A stretch of DNA of 57,382 bases, from contig JAEUSV010000068.1 in the NCBI GenBank assembly GCA_016788485.1, forward strand, positions 1-57,382. The letters run 5' to 3'. Origin of the DNA: Flavobacteriales bacterium. Its GTDB lineage: Bacteria > Bacteroidota > Bacteroidia > Flavobacteriales_F > PHOS-HE28. The translations under genes were made by a program, and so were the position numbers. Positions within the stretch are counted from its first letter, which is position 1. Each line of letters starts with the position of its first letter. Positions 8,232-15,860 of the stretch are shown in pieces. The notes under the pieces were generated by a model that was not told the origin of the DNA, did no database searches, and saw only the letters and a program-made list of their open reading frames with translations.

Positions 8232-8714
8232 ATGGACGACCTGCTTGAACGAGCCATCCGCCTGGCGGCCAAGGTGCACAAGGGCCAGGTCGACCGCTTC
8301 AACAAGCCTTACGTGCTGCACGTGATGCGCGTGATGATGCGCGGGCACGACAAGGAGGAACAGGTGCTGGGCGCCCTGCACGATGTGCTCGAGCGCAGCA
8401 CGCTCACCCTGGAGGACCTGGCCAAGAAGGATTTCCCCCCCCGCGTGCTCAAGGCCTTGGAGCACATCAGCCGTCGGGCCGAGGAGGACTACGACCAGTA
8501 CATCGACCGGGTGATGCAGGACCCGCTGGCCATCCGCGTGAAGCTGCATGATCTGGCGGACAAGATGGACCTGCTGCACGTGGACACCCTGAGCCATGCG
8601 GACCTGAAGCGCTACAACAAGCAGCTGGCCGCGTACCACCGCATGAAGAAGGTGGTGGAGGAGGCGCGGGCGCAGATGACCATCAACGCCCGCAAGGCCA
8701 AGGCCGGGGACTGA
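8232..8714 (+). CDS. Small stand-alone HD-domain phosphohydrolase (SpoT/MESH1-like)
   Basis: The 160-residue protein covers only an HD hydrolase domain of the RelA/SpoT type. Visible metal-binding elements are HVMRVM near residue 30, the LHDVLE histidine-aspartate pair near 50, and VKLHDLADKMD near 100, which matches the conserved VKLADRLHN region of SpoT hydrolases. There is no synthetase, TGS or ACT domain. Hydrolysis of (p)ppGpp is the family expectation but is not proven, since small HD proteins act on other nucleotides. It lies 5 bases after the lipoprotein gene and is probably co-transcribed with it. Confidence 0.72.
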   Translation: MDDLLERAIRLAAKVHKGQVDRFNKPYVLHVMRVMMRGHDKEEQVLGALHDVLERSTLTLEDLAKKDFPPRVLKALEHISRRAEEDYDQYIDRVMQDPLAIRVKLHDLADKMDLLHVDTLSHADLKRYNKQLAAYHRMKKVVEEARAQMTINARKAKAGD

Positions 8715-8737
8715 CCCTGCGGCTGGCGTGGCGGGGC

Positions 8738-8745
8738 TATCTTCG
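8738..8745 (+). promoter_or_regulatory. -7 box of the dipeptidyl peptidase III gene
   Basis: TATCTTCG, the G+C-shifted form of TAnnTTTG used repeatedly in this window, lies 32 bases before the ATG at 8778. Confidence 0.4.
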
Positions 8746-8777
8746 CGGCCGCTCCGCCGAGGGCGGACCCACACGCC

Positions 8778-10817
8778 ATGAAGAAAGCCCTTATCGCCCT
8801 GCTCCTGCTGCCGCTGTTCGCGGCCTGCGGGGGGAATGATGAACACGGTGCCAACGACCAAGGCGCCGATACGGCCGCGGCCGACTCCTTCCAGTGGGAG
8901 GTCGACCAGTTCGGCGATGCCCGCGTGCTGCGGTACCAGGTGCCCGGCTGGGAGCAGCTGAGCCTGCAGCAGAAGAAGCTCGCGTACTACCTCACCATGG
9001 CAGGCCTCAGCGGTCGCGACATCATGTGGGACCAGAACTACCGGCACAACCTGAAGGTGCGCCGGGCGCTGGAGGCCGTGCTCCGCAACTACAAGGGTGA
9101 GCGCAGCGGCGACCAGTGGGCCGCCTTCGAGCTCTATGCCAAGGAGGTCTTCTTCAGCAATGGCATCCATCACCACTACGGCATGGAGAAGTTCATCCCC
9201 GGCTGCCGGCGCAGCTGGCTCGACTCCCTGCTCACCGCCAGCGGCGCCAGCCTCGGCAAGGAGGTGGTCGATGTGCTCTTCGATCCGGCCTTCGACGCCA
9301 AGAAGGTGAACCTCGACCCCACGAAGGACCTTGTGCTTTCCAGCGCGGTCAACTTCTATGGCGAGGACGTGAACCAGAAGGAGGTGGAGGCCTTCTATGC
9401 GGCCATGGAGGTGAAGGGTGACACCACGCCCCTGAGCTACGGCATCAACAGCAAGGTCGTGCGTGGTGCCGACGGCAAGCTCCAGGAGAAGGTGTGGAAG
9501 GTGGGCGGCATGTACGGCCCTGCGCTGGAGCAGATGGTGATGTGGCTGGAGAAGGCCCAGGGCGTGGCCGAGAATCCCCAACAGGCCCGTGTGCTCGGGC
9601 TCCTCATCGAGTTCTACCGCACCGGCGACCTGCGTACGTGGGACAAGTTCAACATCGAGTGGGTGAAGGACAGCGCCTCCACCGTGGACCTGATCCAGGG
9701 CTTCGTGGAAGTGTACAACGACCCGCTGGGCAAGAAGGGCAGCTACGAGTCGTGCGTGGAGGTGATCGATCCGGTGGCCACGAAGAACATGCGCGCCATC
9801 CAGGAGAACGCCCAATGGTTCGAGGACCACTCTCCCCTCATGGACCAGCACAAGAAGGAAAAGGTGGTCGGCATCACCTACCGCTTCATCAATACGGTGG
9901 GCGAGGCCGGTGACGCGGCGCCCAGCACCCCGATCGGCGTGAACCTGCCCAATGCCGATTGGATCCGCCGCTCGGTCGGCAGCAAGAGCGTAAGCCTGGG
10001 CAATATCTCCGACGCCTACGACAAGAGCGGCGGCAAGGGCTCCCTGGAGGTCTTCTGCCACGACCCTGAGGAGGTGGAGCTCGCGGTGAAGCACGGCGCG
10101 CTCGCGGGCAAGCTGCACACCGCCCTGCACGAGGTCATCGGACATGCTAGTGGTCAGCTCGAGCCCGGGGTGAGCGGCACGGACATCACCTTGAAGAACT
10201 ATGCGAGCACCCTGGAGGAGGGCCGCGCCGACCTGGTGGCCCTCTACTACATGATGGACCCGCACATGGTGGAGATCGGGGTGATGCCCTCGCTGGAGGT
10301 GGGCAAGGCCGAGTACGACTCCTACATCCGCAACGGCCTGCTGGTGCAGCTGCGCCGCCTCAAGCCCGGTGCCGACATCGAGGAGGCCCACATGCGCAAC
10401 CGCCACTGGGTGAGCGCTTGGTGCTTCGAGAAGGGCATGAAGGACGGCGTGATCGTGAAGGTGGAGCGCAACGGGGAGACCTACTACGACATCCGCGACT
10501 ACGACAAGCTCCGCGAGCTCTTCGGTGAGCTGCTCCGCGAGGTGCAGCGCATCAAGAGCCAGGGCGACTACGAGGCGGGCAAGGCCCTCGTGGAGACCTA
10601 CGGCGTGAAGGTGGACCCGGCCCTGCACGCACAGGTGCTGGAGCGCGCCAAGAAGATCAAGACGGCTCCTTACGCCGGTTTCATCCAACCGCGCCTGGTG
10701 CCCGTGATGGACGCCAAGGGTGAGATCACGGACATCCGCATCGAGTACCCGACCGATTTCCTGGGTCAGATGCTCGAGTACGGCGAGAAGTTCAGCTTCC
10801 TGCCCGACGAGAACTGA
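8778..10817 (+). CDS. Dipeptidyl peptidase III (M49 zinc peptidase), lipoprotein
   Basis: This 679-residue enzyme removes dipeptides from peptide N-termini. The M49 zinc motif HEXXGH is present as His451-Glu-Val-Ile-Gly-His456 followed by ASGQ, and the third zinc ligand lies in EEGRAD (Glu480/Glu481). The N-terminus (MKKALIALLLLPLFAAC) is a lipoprotein signal with the lipid-modified Cys at ~17 and a disordered acidic linker, so it acts in the periplasm or on the outer membrane rather than in the cytoplasm like eukaryotic DPP III. Length agrees with bacterial family members. It ends in a strong terminator. Confidence 0.93.
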   Translation: MKKALIALLLLPLFAACGGNDEHGANDQGADTAAADSFQWEVDQFGDARVLRYQVPGWEQLSLQQKKLAYYLTMAGLSGRDIMWDQNYRHNLKVRRALEAVLRNYKGERSGDQWAAFELYAKEVFFSNGIHHHYGMEKFIPGCRRSWLDSLLTASGASLGKEVVDVLFDPAFDAKKVNLDPTKDLVLSSAVNFYGEDVNQKEVEAFYAAMEVKGDTTPLSYGINSKVVRGADGKLQEKVWKVGGMYGPALEQMVMWLEKAQGVAENPQQARVLGLLIEFYRTGDLRTWDKFNIEWVKDSASTVDLIQGFVEVYNDPLGKKGSYESCVEVIDPVATKNMRAIQENAQWFEDHSPLMDQHKKEKVVGITYRFINTVGEAGDAAPSTPIGVNLPNADWIRRSVGSKSVSLGNISDAYDKSGGKGSLEVFCHDPEEVELAVKHGALAGKLHTALHEVIGHASGQLEPGVSGTDITLKNYASTLEEGRADLVALYYMMDPHMVEIGVMPSLEVGKAEYDSYIRNGLLVQLRRLKPGADIEEAHMRNRHWVSAWCFEKGMKDGVIVKVERNGETYYDIRDYDKLRELFGELLREVQRIKSQGDYEAGKALVETYGVKVDPALHAQVLERAKKIKTAPYAGFIQPRLVPVMDAKGEITDIRIEYPTDFLGQMLEYGEKFSFLPDEN

Positions 10818-10836
10818 CCACCCTGTGGAATGCCCT

Positions 10837-10875
10837 AGGAAGGCGGCCCGGTCACGGGTCGCCTTCCTTTTTTTT
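10837..10875 (+). terminator. Rho-independent terminator after the M49 peptidase
   Basis: AGGAAGGCG-GCCCG (10837-10850) pairs with CGGG-TCGCCTTCCT (10855-10868), with one mismatch, and is followed by a run of eight T residues. Confidence 0.92.
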
Positions 10876-11187
10876 GTGGGTGCAACCCGCTGGTGTTCAG
10901 GGCTTGCGGTCGTGATGGTGGAAAAAATGCGTGCTCGCTGAAACCTTGTCCCCCTTTGCCACCGTTCAACTGCCTGTCCAAGTAGTTCAAAGGTCAATCT
11001 GAAGAGTCACGATTCCCCTGCCAAGGCTTCGCCTGGTGGGGGTTTCGTGCTTTCGGCCCCTTCGCATCACCAACTTCCGCGGGCATGGCGGCTGCCTGGC
11101 ACCGTTCCGATGCACTGGCCGGTATCCCTAGGTGGCGGAGAGGCCAGGCTTGCGGGCGCCAAGGTTCGCCTGCACCTATGAAATGCG
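10876..11187. other. Gene-poor stretch before tRNA-Leu
   Basis: About 310 bases hold no gene I can support. The short open frames here (for example 10994-11242 minus and 11067-11420 minus) overlap or approach the tRNA and show no family features. The only structure seen is an imperfect hairpin at 11009-11049. Confidence 0.6.
11009..11049 (+). other. Imperfect hairpin in the gene-poor stretch
   Basis: The arms 11009-11027 and 11031-11048 pair over most of their length (ACGA, CCCC, CC and AGGC blocks) around a TTC loop, and the right arm carries GGGGGTTTCG. It could be an old terminator, a repeat-family element or part of a small RNA. No promoter with a good -33/-7 pair was found next to it. 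Confidence 0.4.
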
Positions 11188-11217
11188 TTGCATGGTCCGT
11201 CCGGAGCACTATATTTG
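11188..11217 (+). promoter_or_regulatory. Promoter of tRNA-Leu
   Basis: TTG at 11188-11190, exactly 19 bases, then TATATTTG at 11210-11217: a full match to the Bacteroidota consensus. It ends 27 bases before the mature tRNA 5' end. Confidence 0.8.
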
Positions 11218-11244
11218 CGGCCCCATCCGCAAGGTGGGCCACTC

Positions 11245-11328
11245 ACCGGAGTGGCGGAATTGGTAGACGCGCACGTTTCAGGGGCGTGTGACCGTAAGGT
11301 TGTAAGGGTTCGAGTCCCTTCTCCGGTA
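11245..11328 (+). tRNA. tRNA-Leu (anticodon CAG)
   Basis: The 7-bp acceptor stem ACCGGAG/CTCCGGT is perfect. The D arm contains GCGGAATTGGTAGACGC. The anticodon stem CACGT/GCGTG encloses the loop TTCAGGG with anticodon CAG at 11279-11281. A class II variable arm follows, then the T arm with GGTTCGAGTCC. The discriminator is A and CCA is not encoded (ACAG follows). It reads CUG codons, which are abundant in this G+C-rich genome. Confidence 0.96.
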
Positions 11329-11329
11329 C

Positions 11330-11360
11330 AGCGAAGCGGCGAATGCCGCTTCGCTTCTTT
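11330..11360 (+). terminator. Terminator after tRNA-Leu
   Basis: AGCGAAGCGGC (11330-11340) and GCCGCTTCGCT (11345-11355) form a perfect 11-bp stem with a GAAT loop, followed by TCTTT. The tRNA therefore appears to be its own transcription unit. Confidence 0.85.
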
Positions 11361-11380
11361 ACGGCCCTTCCCAAGGCCGG

Positions 11381-11388
11381 TATCTTCG
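11381..11388 (+). promoter_or_regulatory. -7 box seven bases before the start codon at 11396
   Basis: TATCTTCG ends at 11388 and the ATG begins at 11396. A start point a few bases after the box would fall on or next to the start codon, which predicts a leaderless mRNA. Confidence 0.45.
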
Positions 11389-11395
11389 CGACGCC

Positions 11396-11977
11396 ATGCC
11401 CCGCAAGGAGTTCCATACACGCCGCCAGTGGCACAACACCACCATCTGGGCGGTGAGCGCGTTGATCCTCATGCTGCTCGGCGTGGTGATCGCCGCACGG
11501 TCCGGGCAGTGGTCCCTGTTGCTGGTGCTGGGCGCGGTGGTGGCGGTGGGGTTCGTGGTGAACTACTTCCAGGACCGCGCGGCCGATGCCAACTATTCCA
11601 TCGATGGGAGCACCTTGAGGCTCCACCTCCGCAAGGAGGACCAGGCCATTGAGCGCTCGGAGATCCGCGATGCGAGCCTCCTGGACCGGGCCGCAGCACG
11701 GAACTACATCCGGGAGAAGCTCGCCGTCGCCGTGGAAAAGGGATTGTCGAAGGCCGAGGCCAAGGCCCGGGAGAAGGGCTTCATCCGCTTCTGCACCGTT
11801 GACATCGGGCTGCGCAGTTTCACCTTCGGCATCGGCCGCCAGCTGGCGGACACGATGCCCAACGCGAAGAACGACCTGGTGCTGCTGCGGCTGCGGTCGG
11901 GCGAGGACCTGCTGTTGTCGCCGGAGTACAACCAGGCGTTCATCGAGAGCATCGGCCGGATGCTCGATCGGGCCTAG
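11396..11977 (+). CDS. Conserved two-helix membrane protein, function unknown
   Basis: The 193-residue protein has two adjacent membrane helices (about residues 18-36 and 40-58), then a soluble C-terminal domain of alternating strands and helices facing the cytoplasm if the basic N-terminus is inside. The region after the helices (YSIDGSTLRLHLRKEDQ) resembles the bacterial PH-like fold of small membrane proteins, but the match is too loose to name. A lysine-rich helix (GLSKAEAKAREKG) follows. It converges on the M23 peptidase with 19 bases between stops. Confidence 0.7.
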   Translation: MPRKEFHTRRQWHNTTIWAVSALILMLLGVVIAARSGQWSLLLVLGAVVAVGFVVNYFQDRAADANYSIDGSTLRLHLRKEDQAIERSEIRDASLLDRAAARNYIREKLAVAVEKGLSKAEAKAREKGFIRFCTVDIGLRSFTFGIGRQLADTMPNAKNDLVLLRLRSGEDLLLSPEYNQAFIESIGRMLDRA

Positions 11978-11996
11978 GCCTGCGCAAGGGAAGTGT

Positions 11997-12920
11997 TCAG
12001 GATACGCGGATCCGCTGGCCGATGCGCAGCTTGGAGCGCGTGCTGATCCGGTTCAGCTTGCACAGCCGGCTGACCGTGGTGCGGTTGCGGCGAGCGATCG
12101 CGGAAAGGGTATCGCCTTTGCGCACTGTGTGGTAGCGCTTGCCGCTCGCAGCGGCCGCGGCGCGCGTCCTTTCCAGATCGGCGAAGAACTTGCGGTCGAG
12201 GGTCAGGTCCTTTACGCGCAGTTCCCCCTCGGTCACATCGAAGATGAGCTGCGGGTCGATCGGCTGGTCGAGGTAGCGCACTTCGAAGTGGAGGTGGTCT
12301 CCGAACGAGCGGCCCGTATTGCCGCCGAGCCCCAGGAGCGTGCCTGCCTCCACGTGGTCGCCCACTTCCACGCTCCGCTGGCTCAGGTGGGCGTAGAGCG
12401 TCTCCAGGCCATTGCTGTGGCGCACCACCACCACGTTGCCGAACGTACGGTTGTAGCGCGATACGCGGACCATCCCCTCGAAGGCGGCCACCACGGGGTC
12501 GCCCTGGTCGAGCTCCAGGTCGATGCCGTAGTGCATCCGGCCGCGCCGGGGACCGAAGGGCGAGGTGAGCTCGCCGCAAACGGGCATGGTATGGTCGCAC
12601 GCGGCGTGCGTCAGGCGGATGTTCACCGTGTCGGTGATCTTCGCCGCCATGGTGGACCGCTCGAAAATGGTGCCGGTGTTCCAGCCTCCGTACAGCGCAT
12701 AGCCCGGGATCAGGGCCAGGGAGTCGGTGCGGTCGTCGATGGAGCGCAACACCGGCGAGGCCTCGTGCTCGTCGGCCGCGATCTCCTCCTCCACCTCCTC
12801 GTAAGGGGCGAGCTCTTCGGCACCGCCGATCGCCAGCGAGTCCGCCTGCTCCTGGGCGCACACACGCATGCCCGGCCAGAGGGCCAGGAGGCATGCGGAA
12901 AGGAGGGCGGTCTTTTTCAC
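11997..12920 (-). CDS. M23 peptidoglycan endopeptidase with C-terminal LysM domain
   Basis: The 307-residue protein starts at a GTG, giving VKKTALLSACLLALWPG as a signal peptide ending near CAQ. An acidic linker follows, then an M23 metallopeptidase domain with HYGIDLELDQGDPV and HLHFEVRY, which carry the zinc-binding and catalytic histidines, and a LysM domain at the end (HTVRKGDTLSAIARRN) that binds peptidoglycan. It should cut peptide cross-links in the periplasmic wall, or act as an activator if inactive. The frame stays open upstream to 13166, but the signal peptide and the promoter at 12929-12958 fix the start at 12920. Confidence 0.9.
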   Translation of the reverse strand: MKKTALLSACLLALWPGMRVCAQEQADSLAIGGAEELAPYEEVEEEIAADEHEASPVLRSIDDRTDSLALIPGYALYGGWNTGTIFERSTMAAKITDTVNIRLTHAACDHTMPVCGELTSPFGPRRGRMHYGIDLELDQGDPVVAAFEGMVRVSRYNRTFGNVVVVRHSNGLETLYAHLSQRSVEVGDHVEAGTLLGLGGNTGRSFGDHLHFEVRYLDQPIDPQLIFDVTEGELRVKDLTLDRKFFADLERTRAAAAASGKRYHTVRKGDTLSAIARRNRTTVSRLCKLNRISTRSKLRIGQRIRVS

Positions 12921-12928
12921 GGCGCGCG

Positions 12929-12958
12929 CAAAACTATCCTTTGACCCGGACCATGCAA
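12929..12958 (-). promoter_or_regulatory. Promoter of the M23/LysM gene, eight bases from the GTG
   Basis: Read on the minus strand: TTG (12958-12956), 19 bases, TAGTTTTG (12936-12929), then only 8 bases to the GTG at 12920. The full consensus match so close to the start supports both the GTG choice and a leaderless or nearly leaderless transcript. Confidence 0.78.
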
Positions 12959-13104
12959 CCCCATGATCCTTAAAAGGTTCTAACAGGCCATGAAGGGTGG
13001 CGGGGCGCCGACGAGCGCGGAACGAAGGCGGGTGCCGACCTTCGTGCCGATCGACCACCGGGATGGGCCGTCCGTTCCGGCATGGTCCATGTGAGCAGCA
13101 CCGC

Positions 13105-14025
13105 ATGGGCACGGCAACGACCGATACCGACGAGGGCTCCAGTGGCCTGGTGCACGGGGTGCTCATCTACCTCGTTGCCCTACTGTTGGCCCTTCCGCTC
13201 TTCCTGATCCTGTACCCCTTCACCCCGGTGATCATCGTGCCCGTGGGGAACGGCGTGCGTATCGACCAGGTGCTGGTCTTCGGCCTTGTGCTGGTGGCGC
13301 TGATCGTGCTGGTGCGGCGCTTTCAGGTGCTGGTGTACGCGCTGCTGGTGCTGGGCGTGGCCACCCTCACCGTCACCGGTCTCACGGGCGGCTACGGCTT
13401 CCGGGACCTTTACCGGGACTACGGGGTGTTCCTGCATTCGCTCAAGGAGAGTACCCATGCCCTGCCGGTGACCCGGGGGCTCCGTCCGTTCGCCGATGCC
13501 GACCTCCTCCAGGCGCGCATCGATCATGGCGACCCGGCACTGCGCAGCTTCGCGGTGGCCGCCGCCACGGCCCACTTCAACGAGCTGGCCCAGAAGCAGG
13601 ACGATCCCACCCTCATCCAGTGCTTCTCGGTCTTCCGTGAGATCAATTCACGGTGGCGCTATGTGAACGATGTGAAAGGGGGGGAGTACTTCGCCAAGGC
13701 CAGCGAGAGCGCGGTGCTGCTTGCCGGCGATTGCGACGACCATGCCGTGCTCATGGCGGCCTGCATCAAGGCCATCGGCGGGCGGGTGCGCCTTGTGCGC
13801 TCCACGGGCCACATCTATCCTGAGCTCCACGTGGGCGATGCCCACGGCATGGAGCACGCGGCCTGGTTGATCCGCACCAGGCTCTTCCCCGAGCAGGCCG
13901 CGCACGCCACGCTTTACTACCACACCGACGAGGCGGGCCAGCGGTGGATCAACCTCGACTACACCCGGACCTATCCCGGAGGAGAGGTGCTTGAGCCCGA
14001 GGTGGTGGGCACCCTGGAGCCCTGA
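13105..14025 (+). CDS. Transglutaminase-like membrane protein
   Basis: The 306-residue protein has three hydrophobic segments at its N-terminus (about residues 16-38, 48-65 and 68-85) and a C-terminal transglutaminase-like (papain fold) domain. The expected triad is visible as Cys210 in AGDCDDHAVL, His in TGHIYPELHVG and Asp in WINLDYTR. Such domains act as proteases or amide-transferring enzymes, and the substrate is unknown here. The start at ATG 13105 gives a short polar N-terminus before the first helix. The frame's earlier ATG (12997) would add 36 arginine-rich residues that look non-coding. Confidence 0.78.
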   Translation: MGTATTDTDEGSSGLVHGVLIYLVALLLALPLFLILYPFTPVIIVPVGNGVRIDQVLVFGLVLVALIVLVRRFQVLVYALLVLGVATLTVTGLTGGYGFRDLYRDYGVFLHSLKESTHALPVTRGLRPFADADLLQARIDHGDPALRSFAVAAATAHFNELAQKQDDPTLIQCFSVFREINSRWRYVNDVKGGEYFAKASESAVLLAGDCDDHAVLMAACIKAIGGRVRLVRSTGHIYPELHVGDAHGMEHAAWLIRTRLFPEQAAHATLYYHTDEAGQRWINLDYTRTYPGGEVLEPEVVGTLEP

Positions 14026-14050
14026 GCCCCGCCCGGCGCCCTGCCGCGTG

Positions 14051-14058
14051 TACATTTG
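14051..14058 (+). promoter_or_regulatory. -7 box of the OlsF-like gene
   Basis: TACATTTG is a full TAnnTTTG match, 11 bases before the ATG at 14070. No TTG is seen at the expected -33 position. Confidence 0.45.
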
Positions 14059-14069
14059 AGCACATCGCC

Positions 14070-15860
14070 ATGGCCGGCCCCGAAAAGAAGCTCATGCACC
14101 CCGCCGAACTGGCGAAGGCGAGCCACATGCGGCCGGGCGATCCCCGCATCGCGCTGCTGGCCGAGGTGAGCGGGCTGAACCGGCTCGAACGCTTCTACAA
14201 CGAGGTGGACCACAAGCCCGGCGGCGACTTCATCCAGGCCCTCTTCGACCACCTGGAGCTGGCCATCGATGTGGATGCCGAGGACCTGGCCCATGTGCCC
14301 AAGGAGGGCGGTGTGGTCTTCGTGGCGAACCATCCCTATGGCGCCATCGACGGGCTTGCGTTGATGCACGTGCTCGACCGCACGCGGAGCGATGTGAAGG
14401 TGATGGCCAACTTCATGCTGCAGCAGCTCGAGCCGCTGAAGGACCGCTTCATCGGCGTGAACCCCTTCGAGCAGCTCACCGCCCGCAGCAGCTTCCAGGG
14501 CATGCGGCAGGCGCTGGAGCACGTGGCGAAGGGCGGGGCCCTGGGGATCTTCCCGGCGGGCGAAGTGAGCAGCTACCGCACTGAGCTGAAGGCCGTGGCC
14601 GACCCCCGGTGGAAGGCGCCGGTCATCAAGCTCATCAAGCACGCCAACGTGCCGGTGGTCCCCATCTGGTTCGACGGGGCCAACAGCCGCATTTTCCAGA
14701 TGCTGGGCATGATCCATCCGAACCTGCGCACGCTGCAGCTGCCGCACGAGATGTTGCGGATGCGGGGCAAGCATGTGCGGTTGCGCATCGGCAAGCCCAT
14801 CGCCGCCAAGGACATCGCCGCGTTCGGCAGCGTGGAGCAGCTGGGCCGGTACCTCCGCGCCAAGACCTACGCCCTGGGCAGCGGTGTCCAGGTGAAGCGG
14901 GAGCAGTTCCGTCCACTGCGTTTCCCGCGTCGGCCGAAGCGCGTGGTGGACCCCGTGGAACACAGCGCCCTCATGCGCGAGGTGGCGGGCCTGGGCGACC
15001 TCAAGCTCAGCTCACAGGCCGAGTTCGACCTGTACCTGGCCCCGAGCGACCGCATCCCCCTGCTGCTGCGCGAGATCGGGCGCGAGCGCGAGATCACCTT
15101 CCGCGCCGTGGGCGAGGGCACCAACAAGCGCATCGACCTCGACGAGTTCGACCTCTATTACGACCACCTCTTCCTCTGGGACCGCGAGAAGGAGCGGCTG
15201 GCCGGCGCCTACCGCATCGGCGATGGGACCCGGATCATGGAGCGCTATGGCAAGCGGGGCTTCTACACGCACACGCTGTTCCGCATGGACAAGCCGATGG
15301 AGCGCATCCTCGGCAGCAGCTTCGAGCTGGGGCGCAGCTTCATCCCGCAGGATTACCAGCGCCACCGGCTGCCGCTGTACCTGCTGTGGCGCGGCCTGCT
15401 GATCCACATCCTCAACCACCCCGACCACCGCTACCTCATCGGTCCGGTGAGCATCAGCGGGTCGTACACGCGCCTGTCACGCGGGCTCATCATCGAGTTC
15501 GTGAAGCAGCACCACTACGACCACGACCTCGCGCGCAGCGTGCATCCGCGCAACCGCTTCGACATCCGTCACGAGCAGGCCGACAGCGAGGCCTTGGTGG
15601 CCGCCAGTGGCGAGGACCTGAAGAAGCTCGACCGGCTGATCGCCGACATCGAGCCCAGCGGCGGCACCGTGCCCGTGCTGCTGAAGAAGTACCTGCTGCT
15701 CAACGCCCGCATCGTGGGCTTCAACAGCGACCCGCGGTTCAACGATGCGTTGGACGGGATGATGGTGCTGGACCTCACCCGCGTGCCACAGCGCACCATC
15801 GAGGACCTGAAGCGCGGCATGAACGAGGCGATCGCCACGCCGAGCCCCGGGGCTCAGTAG
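14070..15860 (+). CDS. olsF: Bifunctional acyltransferase, probable ornithine-lipid synthase (OlsF type)
   Basis: This 596-residue protein joins two acyltransferases. The N-terminal ~290 residues are PlsC-like: the active-site block NHPYGAIDG holds His88, and FPAGEVSS and VVPIWFDG are later conserved blocks. The C-terminal part (about 320-560) is the OlsB/hemolysin-like GNAT domain (AGAYRIGDGT, LGRSFI, YLIGPVSISG). This arrangement is that of OlsF from Serratia and Flavobacterium, in which one protein N-acylates ornithine and then adds the second acyl chain. Substrate identity is inferred from architecture. It acts at the cytoplasmic membrane. It overlaps the convergent helicase gene by 7 bases. 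Confidence 0.8.
   Translation: MAGPEKKLMHPAELAKASHMRPGDPRIALLAEVSGLNRLERFYNEVDHKPGGDFIQALFDHLELAIDVDAEDLAHVPKEGGVVFVANHPYGAIDGLALMHVLDRTRSDVKVMANFMLQQLEPLKDRFIGVNPFEQLTARSSFQGMRQALEHVAKGGALGIFPAGEVSSYRTELKAVADPRWKAPVIKLIKHANVPVVPIWFDGANSRIFQMLGMIHPNLRTLQLPHEMLRMRGKHVRLRIGKPIAAKDIAAFGSVEQLGRYLRAKTYALGSGVQVKREQFRPLRFPRRPKRVVDPVEHSALMREVAGLGDLKLSSQAEFDLYLAPSDRIPLLLREIGREREITFRAVGEGTNKRIDLDEFDLYYDHLFLWDREKERLAGAYRIGDGTRIMERYGKRGFYTHTLFRMDKPMERILGSSFELGRSFIPQDYQRHRLPLYLLWRGLLIHILNHPDHRYLIGPVSISGSYTRLSRGLIIEFVKQHHYDHDLARSVHPRNRFDIRHEQADSEALVAASGEDLKKLDRLIADIEPSGGTVPVLLKKYLLLNARIVGFNSDPRFNDALDGMMVLDLTRVPQRTIEDLKRGMNEAIATPSPGAQ

Noticed and set aside
8073-10997. 974-codon open frame antisense to the M49 peptidase gene, and similar long antisense frames (4644-6614, 14609-17926, 29664-32087)
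   Set aside because: They mirror strongly coding genes with clear motifs on the other strand. Their own translations are rich in Ala, Gly, Arg and His with no domains, as expected from G+C-rich codon bias.
10994-11242. 82-codon minus-strand frame in the gene-poor stretch
   Set aside because: It has no family features and its coding strand faces the tRNA promoter. Its codons follow the hairpin and promoter sequences.
12921-13166. Upstream extension of the M23/LysM protein
   Set aside because: It runs over a promoter with full consensus spacing and adds 82 Arg/Pro-rich residues ahead of a complete signal peptide.
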